Shown here piece by piece: positions 10,834-21,097 of a stretch of DNA of 64,000 nucleotides; positions within the stretch are counted from its first letter, which is position 1; each line of letters starts with the position of its first letter. The position numbers and the translations under genes were made by a program. The notes under the pieces were generated by a model. That model was not told the origin of the DNA, did no database searches, and saw only the letters and a list, made by a program, of their open reading frames with translations. The stretch comes from Platerodrilus igneus (lineage: Eukaryota > Arthropoda > Insecta > Coleoptera > Lycidae): the NCBI GenBank assembly GCA_036346225.1, contig JARFIW010001489.1, positions 682,001-746,000 of the forward strand. The letters are read 5' to 3'.

Positions 10834-11897
10834 ACTCCCTGAAAAGAAGAAAAAGAAGAAAACCACCAAAAGCGCAACATCAAAGTAGCTGCTTATATAA
10901 CCCTACATACAAATAACTGAGTTGCAAACAAATTCCTGACTTTCAGTAAACAATGGATTCCATTACTAAAAGAAATAACAAATGAAAATCAAATGCCCAC
11001 AATATCTAGGTAACTTTACAAGTTTTTCCTGGGTTTTCCTTGCAATATTAACATGAAATACAGCCTACATACTTGATTTCTATTTATACATAAAATAACT
11101 AATTACATAAAAATAAGCATATTAACAATCCTTGTAAAACAGCATTGGTATCTGACAAGTATAAATCCAGAATAAGGTTACCTCAAAACCATATACAATC
11201 TTCGTTGAATAGTATTGGTATCTGACAAGTGTAAACCCGCCATAGGGTTGCCTCAGATCCATATACAATCTCCATAGAACAACATTGGTATCTGACAAGT
11301 GTAAACCCGCCATAGGGTCGCCTCAGATCCATATACAGTTTTCATAGAACAACATTGGTATCTGACAAGTGTAAACCCGCCATAGAGTCGCCTCAGAACC
11401 ATGTTAAAATCTACCAAAGAGGTAACTTAAATCATAATGAATTTTCCCCCTCAACATAAATATAAAAAAACGACTACTTAAACCTTTCAATAATGCAATC
11501 ACACACTTCTTTAATAACCATCCTCTCAATTGTATAAATAGAAACATGTTAAAAAATGTTTTCTAATTGCAAGTTATTGAATTTATATAAAATTCACCAA
11601 TAAAAATTAATCAGCTGATTTTACGTTAAGCGTATTGGCTACCTAAAGAAAGCCGATCCCAGGTCGCAACACAAATTGAAGGCAATCATTCTGTTAAACT
11701 TTAAAAATTTTTGCTTAGTATACTCAAACCAAATATTTCAAACATCAATAAATCAAAGTCACCTTCAATTTATGTCATAAATGTCAAACTTGAAGTTTTT
11801 TATTATTATTTTGACAACGATCCTAGTACATGGATCGAAACGTAAATAAAGTTGATTTTAAAAACTATGAGTGGTTTAATTCCCAAAGAAGATTAAC
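10834..11897 (+). mobile_element. Penelope-like non-autonomous insertion in the RTE 3' UTR
   Basis: A 1,064-bp segment is bracketed by a 12-bp direct duplication, CTGAATACACAT, at 10822-10833 and 11898-11909. The related RTE copy near 41440 lacks the segment, confirming an insertion. It has no coding capacity, contains four 70-bp tandem repeats (11141-11410), and near its end has a hairpin CGATCC/GGATCG followed by AAACG (11811-11842). Variable-length target duplications and a GAAACG-ending hairpin fit Penelope-like elements, but the assignment is inference. Confidence 0.6.
11141..11410 (+). repeat. 70-bp tandem repeat, four copies
   Basis: Unit starts fall at 11141, 11211, 11281 and 11351, exactly 70 bp apart, each with AACATTGGTATCTGACAAGT or a close variant followed by a CCGCCATAGGG(T/C)CGCCTCAGA-type segment. 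Copies 2-4 are almost identical; the first is more diverged and the last decays after about 11400. There are no spacers, so it is a minisatellite. Confidence 0.9.
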
Positions 11898-12664
11898 CTG
11901 AATACACATGCTGTGTGAGAATTTCAGGGAACTATGTAGGCTAGCTCAGAATATAAATAAGTGCAGGTACGTGTCCAACCAGTTTTGAGACGGACAACCT
12001 AATGGCTGCGAAATACCTGCAACTAATGTTGACTGTGCGAAAAGATAAATTGGAAATATATTAAATCGCCAAATGGTTAAGTGTTGGGAGAACTTGGCAG
12101 CCGCAGACTGCTTACCTCCCTTCACAACCATTGAAGGTCGGAGAAATAGGGCATATAACTGTAAAACAATAGAAAGTGATCGAACTGCATCTAACAAGAA
12201 AGAACATCGCCTATGAGGAAAGACAACAAACAGAATAAGAAGAAAATTGTTGAAAGCATATGTGTGGAGCACAGCACAGTATGCCTATGAAATACGGGAA
12301 GTCTGAAACGCAGACAGAAAAACGGTAGCAGCCTTTTGAAATGATGTGCTTCAGATGTATGAGGACGATAGCATGGACAGACAAAGATAATAACAAATAA
12401 GTTACAGAAATAGTAGGGGAACAAGGATATCTGGGGAAAAAGAGAAATAGTAGGGCAGAATACGTTCTAAGGCATTTTTGGGGAATAGTATGGATATATT
12501 ACAAGCAGAGATAGGAAAAAAAGAGGTAGATGTAGACCTGGATTAGACAGTTATAGATGCAAACTGTGCATATTTCAGGGAAATCTGTAGGTTAGTTCAG
12601 AATAGGGAACAATGATGGTACGCGTCTAACCAGTTCTAGGACTGAAGACCTAATGATGATGATG

Positions 12665-13207
12665 AATGCATACAAATTAATAATGTATTTTCTAACGTGT
12701 GTTATCTATTCTATTATTTCTTATGCTACATACTCGTTTAACTCAAATGCTGCATTTTCAATTTATTCATCGGGTCTTATTTTACCTTGGTCCGAGTCTG
12801 CGAGCTTATGATTTGTTCAAACTTGACTATCTAGTAAGGCAATAGACTTGTCTATAAATATATTTTTCAATTTTTACAAAATCCACGAAACTTCTATACC
12901 TATAAATGTTGTTCTGGCATCCTAGAAGTTAGATTTTCTTAACAATAATATTTTTATAATAGCTTTAATCCTGGTCCTTTTTAAGCTCGATCTACACCAA
13001 AAATCACTAGTTTCGAGTCGAAAACGCTGTGTAGTTATGTTACAAATTTAATTGTAATGTTCACAGTTTCTATACTAAACATATAAATATTAAAGAAATT
13101 AAACATTTAATTATTACATGGTATACGGGCATAAGTTTCGAATGTTAAATAATTTATAACTTTAAAATAATTTTTAAAGCGATTTTAATAGAAATTTATT
13201 CTTTCAG
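12665..13207. other. Presumed intron, no feature seen
   Basis: AT-rich, non-coding in all frames. It lies between the RTE end and a splice-acceptor-like polypyrimidine/AG (TTTATTCTTTCAG ending at 13207), so it is probably intron of the kinase gene. Earlier exons are not in the window. Confidence 0.4.
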
Positions 13208-13478
13208 GCTAAATTTCATAGCAAGTTAATTCAAACATTACAGTACAGAGCTCTAGAAGTACTTCTTCATGCCAAATACAGCTTTCCAGCAGATCTATGG
13301 TCTGTTGGATGTCTCACATTTGAACTTTCCACTGGGGAATACTTGTTTGATCCACAACTCTCCAAGGAAGTGTCTACTATTGAGGACCACTTGGGACAAA
13401 TATGGGAGGTTTTAAATGGTATACCGGCTTATATTGCAAGGAGCGGCGATCTGTCTCGGATATATTTTGATGACGCAG
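13208..13478 (+). CDS. Exon of an SRPK-like (SR-protein kinase) gene
   Basis: A 271-nt open segment is preceded by TTCTTTCAG and followed by GTAAG, reading from phase 0 and leaving phase 1. It encodes subdomains VIII to X of an SRPK-type serine/threonine kinase: LIQTLQYRALEVLL (activation-segment end, APE-equivalent), PADLWSVGCLTFELSTGEYLFDP (subdomain IX Asp and the SRPK-type GDYLFEP stretch) and EDHLGQIWEVLNGIP. SRPKs phosphorylate RS-domain splicing factors. It differs from canonical SRPK at several conserved places (ALEV for SLEV, DLWSVGC for DIWSTAC), so it may be a diverged paralogue. No stop or frameshift is present, so it looks functional. I found no other exon of the gene in the window, so the introns are long. 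Confidence 0.8.
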
Positions 13479-13572
13479 GTAAGAAGATGTTAAACTAGTG
13501 CTCAAAAATTAGAATGTTAAAACCATTTAAAATTTTTGTTATGTTCAGTGCACCGAAATAGTAGTACTGTTA

Positions 13573-13830
13573 CCTTGAACTTACGATAGGTCAAATTTTA
13601 GAAGGAAATTTAAAAAGGTGACTGTCCGATTAAATTTTTGTTGCTTTCAACTCATAGTAGGTCAAGCTTTGTAGTAAATTTTAAGAGTGTCGTCGCCCGA
13701 ATAAATGTCTGATACTTTCAACTCACTGTAGGGTAACTTTGCGGGCAGTTTGAGAAAGTAGTCGAGTAACATAATTTTCATTTTATATTCAACTCAAAGT
13801 AAGAAAGGTTGTATTGGAAAATTCAAAATT
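13573..13830 (+). repeat. Degenerate 71-bp tandem repeat in the kinase intron
   Basis: Units start at 13573, 13644, 13715 and about 13786, each beginning with a CTTTCAACTCAxxGTAGG-like segment and spaced exactly 71 bp. Divergence between units is high, so this is an old minisatellite. It starts about 95 bp after the exon's donor site. Confidence 0.7.
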
Positions 13831-14551
13831 TTTAATGTAAAGCGGAAAAGATAAACTAGTAGTAGAGGTTTTAACTTAAAACAATGGTAATATCCAGTAT
13901 TTATATAACAGGTAAGTAAACTTTAATTCATTAGAATTACATGAATTTAGGTAATAATTATCGTTTGGCTAGCACGTCATAATTAAATGATACTTATATA
14001 GTCCTTGCAATTTCTAAATAGGCTGCGTCATCGATGTTTGTGACGTCACATAGTGGAGACGTTGTCACTACTAAAAACTGTTACCTCGTGAATATAATAA
14101 CACTATCCGTAGCATACGGGCCTTGAAAATTTATTAAAAAGTAAGATATGTGATTTATGACTTTTCAAAAAGTATTTTTAGAATGATTTTGTATTGACAA
14201 TATTGCAATTTAAACTTTTTTAATTAATAATAAATGTGATTAACCTGTGAGTTTTTACTACTAAGCACATTTTAAATATGATTGCTAAATTCTATGGATC
14301 TTAATTTTATAGCCATATGCATATTTTACCAGACATGGGACAATACCACAGACATTCAAGAAATGCTATTGAATTATAAATTGCACTACTAATTAAACAT
14401 GAATGTATGTAATTATGATTTCACATATAAAATATTCTTCAAGAAGTCACAGAAGGGATTTAACTTTAAAATATATGTAGGTATACTTGTTAATTATACA
14501 TAAAATTAAAGATACATCAATCATGTAAAAAGTGTCTTTAGAAGATCTGTA
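13831..14551. other. AT-rich non-coding stretch
   Basis: No coding similarity was seen. A TGACGTCA palindrome (TTTGTGACGTCACATAG) lies near 14037-14053, a CRE-type sequence by consensus; whether it is used is unknown. Confidence 0.3.
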
Positions 14552-14776
14552 TTAGTTATCGCTATCACTAATGTGAATAATTAGAGGTGCAATGTCCCGT
14601 TGATCGAATTTGATCTCACTTTTCCACAAATCTTTGATAATTTTTCCAAGAAGTTCCACCGAATGATCTTCCGATATGTTGATTGTAGTAGGTCTTAGAC
14701 CCCCATACATTCCAACTGCATTGAATATGCAGTGATACGAAGACCACATGTCTATATTTTTCAACCAGCAATTCCA
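14552..14776 (-). CDS. Candidate last exon of an unidentified minus-strand gene
   Basis: On the minus strand, GGTTTTTACAG ends at 14777 and is followed by 75 sense codons minus the terminal TAA at 14554-14552, reading from Trp at 14776. The peptide has an ordinary amino-acid mix, including SSYHCIFNAVGMYGGLRPTT, EDHSVELLGKIIKDLW and a C-terminal DSDN. I do not recognise the family. Against it: a single short exon in AT-rich DNA, no second exon found, and no usual ATG upstream. If real, it would lie antisense within or beyond the SRPK-like gene. A search of the 75 residues against arthropod proteins would settle it. Confidence 0.4.
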   Translation of the reverse strand, partial: WNCWLKNIDMWSSYHCIFNAVGMYGGLRPTTINISEDHSVELLGKIIKDLWKSEIKFDQRDIAPLIIHISDSDN

Positions 14777-15757
14777 CTGTAAAAACCTTTAACGGTTTAT
14801 TCCTACAATTTGAAAAATTACTGTTATGTACAAAGCACATTATTTTGACTCACATCGTGACAAGTTGATTAAAAGTATTGGTTTCATAAGAAATTGCTTA
14901 TTTAATAAGTCATCTTACAATGTTACTTTTTTTTAGGAACTTTTCTAGGAACTGTTAGATGTTTTATTTAACAAGTATAACAATCGGCTCGTCTAAAATT
15001 ATTGCAAATGTTTTTTCCAAATTTTTTTCTAATTAATTTTCAAATTTTGCTCATTTGCTCATTCACTTCTCTGTAATAATTTGGGTTTTTGAGGAAGAAG
15101 AGAAAATCGATTCAGCCCCCATTTAATAATCCGTTTACATATCGGGCATGTAATACTATGTACCTAAAAGACTAATTACATTATACTGTATTTAAGGATA
15201 AGTAGGTATGACACCAAGCTTTTTCGATTAATTTGTGTACCCTCAACTGTTCTTAAATCACTTCTTTGTTAGGAACAGCTTACAGCACCATTTTGAAAAA
15301 GCAATGTTTTGTCTAAAAACACACAACTGGTACAGACTTCCTTCTTTTGTTTTTATATATCTTCAAGTATCGAATTCTATTTATCCGTAACATTTAGCAG
15401 TTCCATTAGACCTCTTCTTGAAATATTTTTCAGCCATTTAAATTTAATACTGTGCAATACTGTTTTTAGGGATAGTTCACTACTATTAAAAAGCTCACCA
15501 TGCTTTAGTTTCTACCATCAAGTATAAACAGAAACATGATAAATCTAAAATAATTACATGTTGCACTATTCACTTAACTCGAAAATGAATTCTAAAGATT
15601 TTCATACAACCTATAAAGGTGATCAAAATAGCAACAAGTAGCTTAGTTCTGTGTCTAAATGAATCTCGCTCATTGTTTTCGGTGATTAAAGTTCAGTTTA
15701 ATACTAATCTGAGTTCTGAAAAGAACTGTTTGAAGCAAAAACTAGCCAAATAACAAT
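14777..15757. other. Non-coding stretch
   Basis: AT-rich, with scattered short ORFs lacking any family resemblance. I see no repeats or RNA genes. Confidence 0.3.
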
Positions 15758-16294
15758 TGTTACGAGCTACTATTAGGCAACCCGTCAAACACAGAAGCGC
15801 CGTAAGCAATGTATATATACTACAGAGGCCTCGAACCTTCTAGCATATACCGGAGTATGAATCATCCATTTAATTCAGGGTATATATAAGACCGCTGATA
15901 AATGTAAGAGTTAGTCTATATCTAAATGTCGAATATAAATTATATCGTGTAAAGTTAGTTAGTTATACGGTTTTGAAAGTCCAAAAGTAAAAATAAATTT
16001 GTGTTATGTGAAGTGTATATTGTACCGCCAGCTTGTAGAATACATAAATAGACAAAAGTGTAATAAATAAATTATAGTAGTGTTTAGTGTTGTTAATAGA
16101 CCTATGGTTAAGAATTTAGTTTAAGAAGATATTAATGCTTGTAAATAGCATTAGTGTGATAGTGCTTCATTGTTAATTGGACTAAAAACATTTATAAATA
16201 AGGCATATACTGTTAATGGACTTATGAATAGTGAGTAATAAAGACTTTTTTACTATTTGTTTTAAATTAGTGAAACGCGTTAATAGTAGCTACA
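15758..16294 (+). mobile_element. Solo LTR with 4-bp target duplication
   Basis: The 537-bp segment begins TGTTACGAGCTACTATTA and ends TAATAGTAGCTACA, an inverted pair broken only by a 4-nt TACG, and is flanked on both sides by CAAT (15754-15757 and 16295-16298). A TATA box (GGTATATATAAG) sits at about 15878-15890 and AATAAA at about 16237. TG...CA ends, a 4-bp duplication and a promoter fit a Ty3/Gypsy LTR left by LTR-LTR recombination. No related internal region was found here. Confidence 0.75.
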
Positions 16295-16298
16295 CAAT

Positions 16299-17061
16299 GT
16301 ATAAAAACAGAAAAATTCACGAGGTTGTTGACACCTACTAAACAACGAATAACATAACCTAAAACTTAAACGTCAACATTTAATATTTGGCTTTAAAATT
16401 ATTAGCAACTTCGCACATTGCTACTATTTAAACCAAAACTGTAACATAAATATTGTACGGTATTAAGTCAAAAACCATCTACAAAAATAATTAGTACTTG
16501 TGTGACGTCGCGGATGACGACTCTATTTAGAAATTGCGAGCACTATAGTAGTATTACTATTGGAATGCGGGTGACATTGAAAAAACCTGCGCGAGGCGGT
16601 GTCATTTTAATCATTAAAATAAAAAAGTGAAACTAGACAACATTGACTATGCACAACCTGTGTTGTTACAGCCAAAAATGTTCAGCAACCAAAAGATATT
16701 GTTGTTACTAGTTTCTTTTTGGCTTTTACTTTCTCTATAAATAAAAATGTTCAGTTTCAAATGTGATACCTTCTGTAATAAATAGAAAAAATACATATTA
16801 GTCTATTGTATTGTGTCTTGTCATTACAAGGTAGAGTCTAAAGGTGCGTACATTATAGTTGTCTTTCAACGTAAGTATTAGTGTATAAAATTTTCTTTTT
16901 TAAAATTTAAAGTACAACGATAATACCAAAAGTGATAGCTTAAATATCTATCATAATGTACTTTCAAGCTTTTATGTTTTAATATTCTACAGATATCGAG
17001 CGATCGGAAACGCCTATTTGAAAACCAGTATCAAAAAATCAGAAAAAAGAAACAGAAAATT
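16299..17061. other. Non-coding stretch before Gypsy A
   Basis: No gene was recognised. The last 70 bp (about 16990-17060) can be read as a lysine-rich peptide similar in style to the N-terminus of ZMYM/hAT-like proteins, and an hAT-like remnant continues beyond the other side of element A. That link is speculative. Confidence 0.25.
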
Positions 17062-18458
17062 TGTTACGTTCAAAACCCTGCAAACATTTTTTCCTGCATT
17101 TATTTTTAAAACGCCCTAAAATTCCTCAACAAGCTCGATTTCCTGCCATTTGAATTAGTATTATTTAATAAAATTTCTCAATTAATTACTTTGTATTAAG
17201 GTTTGCTTTGAACAGCTGCTTAGGAAACATTACGTTACAAAGTAGTTGTAATAAATTCTAGCACCTGCAGTGATTACATTTTAAGTAAAAGCTGCAAGTA
17301 AATGTGCAGCTTTCTTCTAAAAGATAGGACCGCTTACCACCTGCCTACATCTGCTTACAATGGACTTGTTATCTGGTATTCTGCAGCTGTTAAGATGTTA
17401 CAAAGTAACAAAATTGTTCTCCTTTGTTTAAAACCCTTTGATAATTGCGTTATCTGCTTGTTGGCAAGCTGGTACAGTTCGTATTTGTCTGGAAATTCTG
17501 CACACATAGTAATTCGGCGATATCTTTGAAAATCAAATACCCTACTCCCATACATAAGTCTGGCCTTATAAAATAGAGACCGTGCTTTGAAAGAGACCAT
17601 TACCGAAAAAATACATGATATAAAGTCGCGCTATTAGAAATGCTCTCTGTGCTTGTATAAGTGAAGTTGGTGGTTCCAGCATGCAGCCAGCCCATAGAGA
17701 AATGCAGCCGCATTTTTCCAGCCTTAAGATGAGACCAGCACGAAGCTGATTGTTCAAGGCACAGTTTTCCTATTTCCATAATTCTTGTATGCTGCCGTGA
17801 AGAATAAACTTTTCATTTGCTGCTATTGCTTATAATTATCAGATAAATTGGCGCCACCCCGTTACAAAACTTACATGCACGATGCACAACTATGCACAAC
17901 TATGTTATTATTCTATAAATTAAAAATTAATTAATCAATGTTTATGTTGGAGTCCGTTTTACTGTTTCTTTTGTCTTTTAAATTTAAAGATTAATATTTG
18001 ATTAATTTAAGTTAGGGTGTCTAATTTTAATATTATATTATTTCTGAGGAGGTGCACTTCACAAAGCACATATAATTTAAGTATATTTCTTTTTCTAGAT
18101 TTACTGTATAGTTTGTTTTATTTTCTTTTATATGTATTTTAGGTGAACCATTAAGTAGGTATTTGGATCATAAGATGTTATATTTGCTTACCAATTTTTA
18201 TATGTTATGACACAATCATGATTACGAAACTTATTAATTTTATTGCTTTGTAAATAATCTTCCAAGATTCGATGTTATTAATATAGTATCAGAGAGGTTT
18301 CCAACGTGTTTTTCTATTTCACCCACGCCCCTCAACGACGTTTTTGGGCTAGCCCAAATTCTACCATTCTGTCCCCGTTTTGTTGCGGTATTCGGCGTAA
18401 ACGATTTCCTTACTTGCTTTTACTGTTTTCTTTTGTGCTTGCGCGGAATACCGTAACA
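17062..18458 (+). repeat. Gypsy A 5' LTR
   Basis: Begins TGTTACGTTCAAAACCCTGC and ends GCGGAATACCGTAACA, with terminal inverted TGTTACG/CGTAACA. It matches 34224-35634 with scattered substitutions and a few indels (for example a 12-bp difference near 17338), so the insertion is not recent. A short TGG-starting segment, TGGCAAACCCAACG, 8 nt downstream at 18467 may be a damaged primer-binding site. Confidence 0.85.
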
Positions 18459-19681
18459 TATATTTTTGGCAAACCCAACGTGAGGCTAGATTTCAAAACC
18501 TTTCTTTATTTACTTAAAATTTGTTATATTTCTAACACCGTTCTTCTTTACTTAAAAATTCGTCCCAGCTTTTTGGAAACCTCTTTCCTATTCTACGTTT
18601 TGTCTCGAATTTTTCTACATACACCTGAATTACTAGGGGTTTATGTAATTAAAATAACTTAGTCAAATATGCTAGTTATCTTTCAATAACAATTATAAAT
18701 GTCCTTGATACATATACGGGATATAAGCAAGTAATTTGTAACTAAATATTTAAAACACTTACTGCAACATTTCTTTTTTTTTTTATACAGATGATACGTT
18801 GATCAAGTTTCTAACAATTACATTATAATTAATTACAGCATTTCCTTCTTTGCTGAAATTTCAACAGCACTAAAGACACCATCGCGGTTTATCTGCACCA
18901 TACTTTCATCTAAAAATATACACAAAACACATTCAGTTTAACCCGTCAAACTGTTATTCAATACTTTTAGGTTGCTATCTAACGTATTTCGATTTATACA
19001 TAAAGTTTTCTGAACATGCAAAATAATGCTCTTTGAAAAAGGAACTTAAAACACAGGTGCGTATCACAAACGTGTACATTTCTAAAAAACTTATTCGACT
19101 AACTATTGTTTGTTAAGCGTGATTTTATCCGTAGTCTTTTCTGTGATTAAAAATCTGTACGCTGCACTTTCAACTAAAAATATACAAAGCTCAAACCCGA
19201 CATCGTAATTCAATACTTTAAAATGCTACTTCCAAGTTTACCGACGTATACGTAATGCTTGCTGAAGGTGTAAAACAATGCTACTTTGTAATTACTAATT
19301 AACAATAGCGTTATACTTCTAAAGGATCTGAGTAATTACTTTTTGCTTATTCGACGTGATTAAATTTTTTTTGTCGCAGCTGTCTCTAAGCCCTCATACA
19401 AATTAATAATCACGAATGCTTGCATGTGACGAAACCTAACATATCTTCTTTGGAAAGATTAAGTTACTATTGAAATTACTATAGACTTTTTGATTTTCCG
19501 AATTACCAGAATTGTGTTTTCGCTGGTGATTCGGGGTTGTTTTTTTGGTGAATACACTGGCGCCCAAGTTCTATTTATAGATTCTATTTGTCTTAATTCG
19601 TTGCGTGAGGATTACAATTTCCCCCTTTGCGTATATTCTAACGTATTCTTTTGACTGTAATATTTTTTGATCGTATTTAAA
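18459..19681 (+). other. Gypsy A leader
   Basis: Non-coding. It holds two candidate primer-binding sites (TGGCAAACCCAACG at 18467 and TGGCGCCCAAG at 19559) and a degenerate duplication with a period of about 262 bp, seen by comparing CTTTCATCTAAAAATATAC near 18902 with CTTTCAACTAAAAATATAC near 19164. Confidence 0.5.
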
Positions 19682-20164
19682 ATGGTAGACTTTAAAATGG
19701 ACATAAATCGCTTACGCAAAGATGAACTTACCTTTGAACTTTTAATTAGGAGAACTCCTGTTTTTGCCACAGACACCGTGGAACACCTAAGAACACGTCT
19801 TCGCGTTCTGATCAAGATCGAATCAGTCGATAAATCCTTTATTGATCCCCTTTATGAGATAAACCCTGAGGTTGAATTAACAACCATTGAGACCAAATTG
19901 GAAGAATTGAGTGGTAACTTTGCAAATTCAGATTCACCCTTCGGTGCTATCTGCTCACGATTCCTACACGTATTAGGACGTATCCGGTTCCTTTCCCCTG
20001 TAAGATTACCGCCCGAACAGCGAGATTTTTGTGACGACTTACAAACAAGACACCTTACTTTACTTGATAGTTTGGAACAACTCCCTTCTGAACCCAATAA
20101 TCTGGAGGCCAGGATTGCAGCATTGAATCTTGCAGCCATAGTTCCCGACGTAAACCCCCCCTGA
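19682..20164 (+). CDS. Gypsy A N-terminal Gag ORF (SAP-like domain)
   Basis: The ORF starts at ATG 19682, or possibly the in-frame ATG at 19697, with MDINRLRKDELTFELLIRR, the DEL-type helix-turn of the SAP-like domain found at the Gag N-terminus of many arthropod Gypsy elements. It is homologous to the C-element ORF at 43813, with shared segments LEELSGNF-ANSDSP and RLPPEQ versus SSPEQL. It ends at TGA 20162-20164, and the ATG of the core Gag ORF begins one base later at 20166. The short TGA-T-ATG spacing would allow termination-reinitiation; a run of six C just before the stop would alternatively allow a frameshift. Both are inference. Confidence 0.7.
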   Translation: MVDFKMDINRLRKDELTFELLIRRTPVFATDTVEHLRTRLRVLIKIESVDKSFIDPLYEINPEVELTTIETKLEELSGNFANSDSPFGAICSRFLHVLGRIRFLSPVRLPPEQRDFCDDLQTRHLTLLDSLEQLPSEPNNLEARIAALNLAAIVPDVNPP

Positions 20165-20165
20165 T

Positions 20166-21068
20166 ATGTCGACCACCCTTCAATCAGAAAGCTCTCACTT
20201 TACGGTTCCTAGCCCACTTGGTAAATCTTGTTCGCAACTTGTAGTAAAATGGAATCTGAAATTTAGTGGAGACCCTAACGTTCTTACTGTACATGACTTT
20301 CTTGATAGGGTTGATGAACTTAGATCAGCCCGTAACGTGTCTGAACCCCAATTATTTGAACAAGCAGTCGAGCTTTTCGAGTCGACAGCCTTACTATGGT
20401 ACCGGAGTAACCGTCATCGGTTTTCTAATTGGCGGACTTTAGCTGATTTACTGGTACGTCATTTTGAACCACCTGATTACAAACGAAGACTATTTGATGA
20501 TATCTTACGTAGGACGCAAGGTCCGTCGGAAAGTTTTGTTGACTATTTAACATATATGAATTCCCTGTTTCGTCGACACGGTGCTATATCCGAGGATCTT
20601 CAGTTAGATATTTTGTCCCGTAACCTTGCCCCATTCTATACAACCCAATTGCCTACTGTTCGTTCCTTGCAAGAATTAGAAAACGAATGTCTAAAGTTAG
20701 AGCTGAAAAAGTATAGGGTCGATAGTTACGTGCCACCCATAAAAAGAAGTGACTGTGTAAAACCCGAACTAACTTTTGTTCCGTCCCCGCCTCCTAAAAA
20801 TACTTACCGTTCCCACGACCATCCCACCACCATTGGCCCAACACCTCCTCTCGGTTGCTCTACTGCTAACATACCGTACCCTTCTTCAACAAATAGGTCT
20901 TCAGGTAGTACTCCAAATTCTACTCTCAAATGTTGGAATTGCGATCAAATGGGACATTCTTCTTCTAAATGTTCTCGACCTCAAGTTTTACACTGCTACG
21001 GGTGCGGCTGCAAAGGAGTGACCCCGCGCGACTGCCCACAATGTAGCACCCCATTAAACTGTCGGTAG
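20166..21068 (+). CDS. Gypsy A Gag core with two zinc knuckles
   Basis: 300 codons. Residues about 25-190 form the capsid-like retrotransposon Gag region (VVKWNLKFSGDPNVL, FLDRVDELRSARNVSE, LFESTALLWYRSNRHRFSNW, LLVRHFEPPDYKRRL, FVDYLTYMNSLFRRHG). After a proline/serine-rich linker there are two CCHC-type knuckles at about 256-290, CWNCDQMGHSSSKC and a non-standard CYGCGCKGVTPRDC in which the His is missing. It would form the ribonucleoprotein particle and bind element RNA. The frame is intact. The stop at 21066-21068 is followed about 30 bp later by the protease frame. Confidence 0.8.
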   Translation: MSTTLQSESSHFTVPSPLGKSCSQLVVKWNLKFSGDPNVLTVHDFLDRVDELRSARNVSEPQLFEQAVELFESTALLWYRSNRHRFSNWRTLADLLVRHFEPPDYKRRLFDDILRRTQGPSESFVDYLTYMNSLFRRHGAISEDLQLDILSRNLAPFYTTQLPTVRSLQELENECLKLELKKYRVDSYVPPIKRSDCVKPELTFVPSPPPKNTYRSHDHPTTIGPTPPLGCSTANIPYPSSTNRSSGSTPNSTLKCWNCDQMGHSSSKCSRPQVLHCYGCGCKGVTPRDCPQCSTPLNCR

Positions 21069-21097
21069 GGTTTTCGGACCGAGACGAAACCCCCACG

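Larger units (their letters stand above)
7322..12664 (+). mobile_element. RTE-clade non-LTR retrotransposon, near full length, with a 1,064-bp insertion
   Basis: The element comprises a structured 5' UTR (7322-7610), one long ORF (7611-10584), and a long 3' UTR that resumes after an insertion at 10834-11897 and ends in a short GAT repeat at 12653-12664. The empty site is seen in the related copy at 41440, where the flanks of the insertion are contiguous. Ending in short simple repeats is typical of RTE elements. At least five other RTE-derived segments lie in this window, and this is the least damaged. Confidence 0.8.

Noticed and set aside
11141..11410. Regular repeats that could be mistaken for a CRISPR array
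   Set aside because: The 70-bp units are directly joined with no unique spacers, inside an insertion in an insect retrotransposon.
15309..15527. 72-codon plus ORF next to the solo LTR
   Set aside because: No splice sites, low complexity, no homology by eye.
17302..17600. Overlapping ORFs on both strands in the Gypsy A LTR
   Set aside because: Present only because the LTR is stop-poor there; the second LTR breaks them with indels.
18306..18662. 118-codon plus ORF across the end of the Gypsy A LTR
   Set aside because: It starts inside the LTR and runs into the leader; low-complexity hydrophobic translation without family resemblance. The 3' LTR copy does not preserve it.
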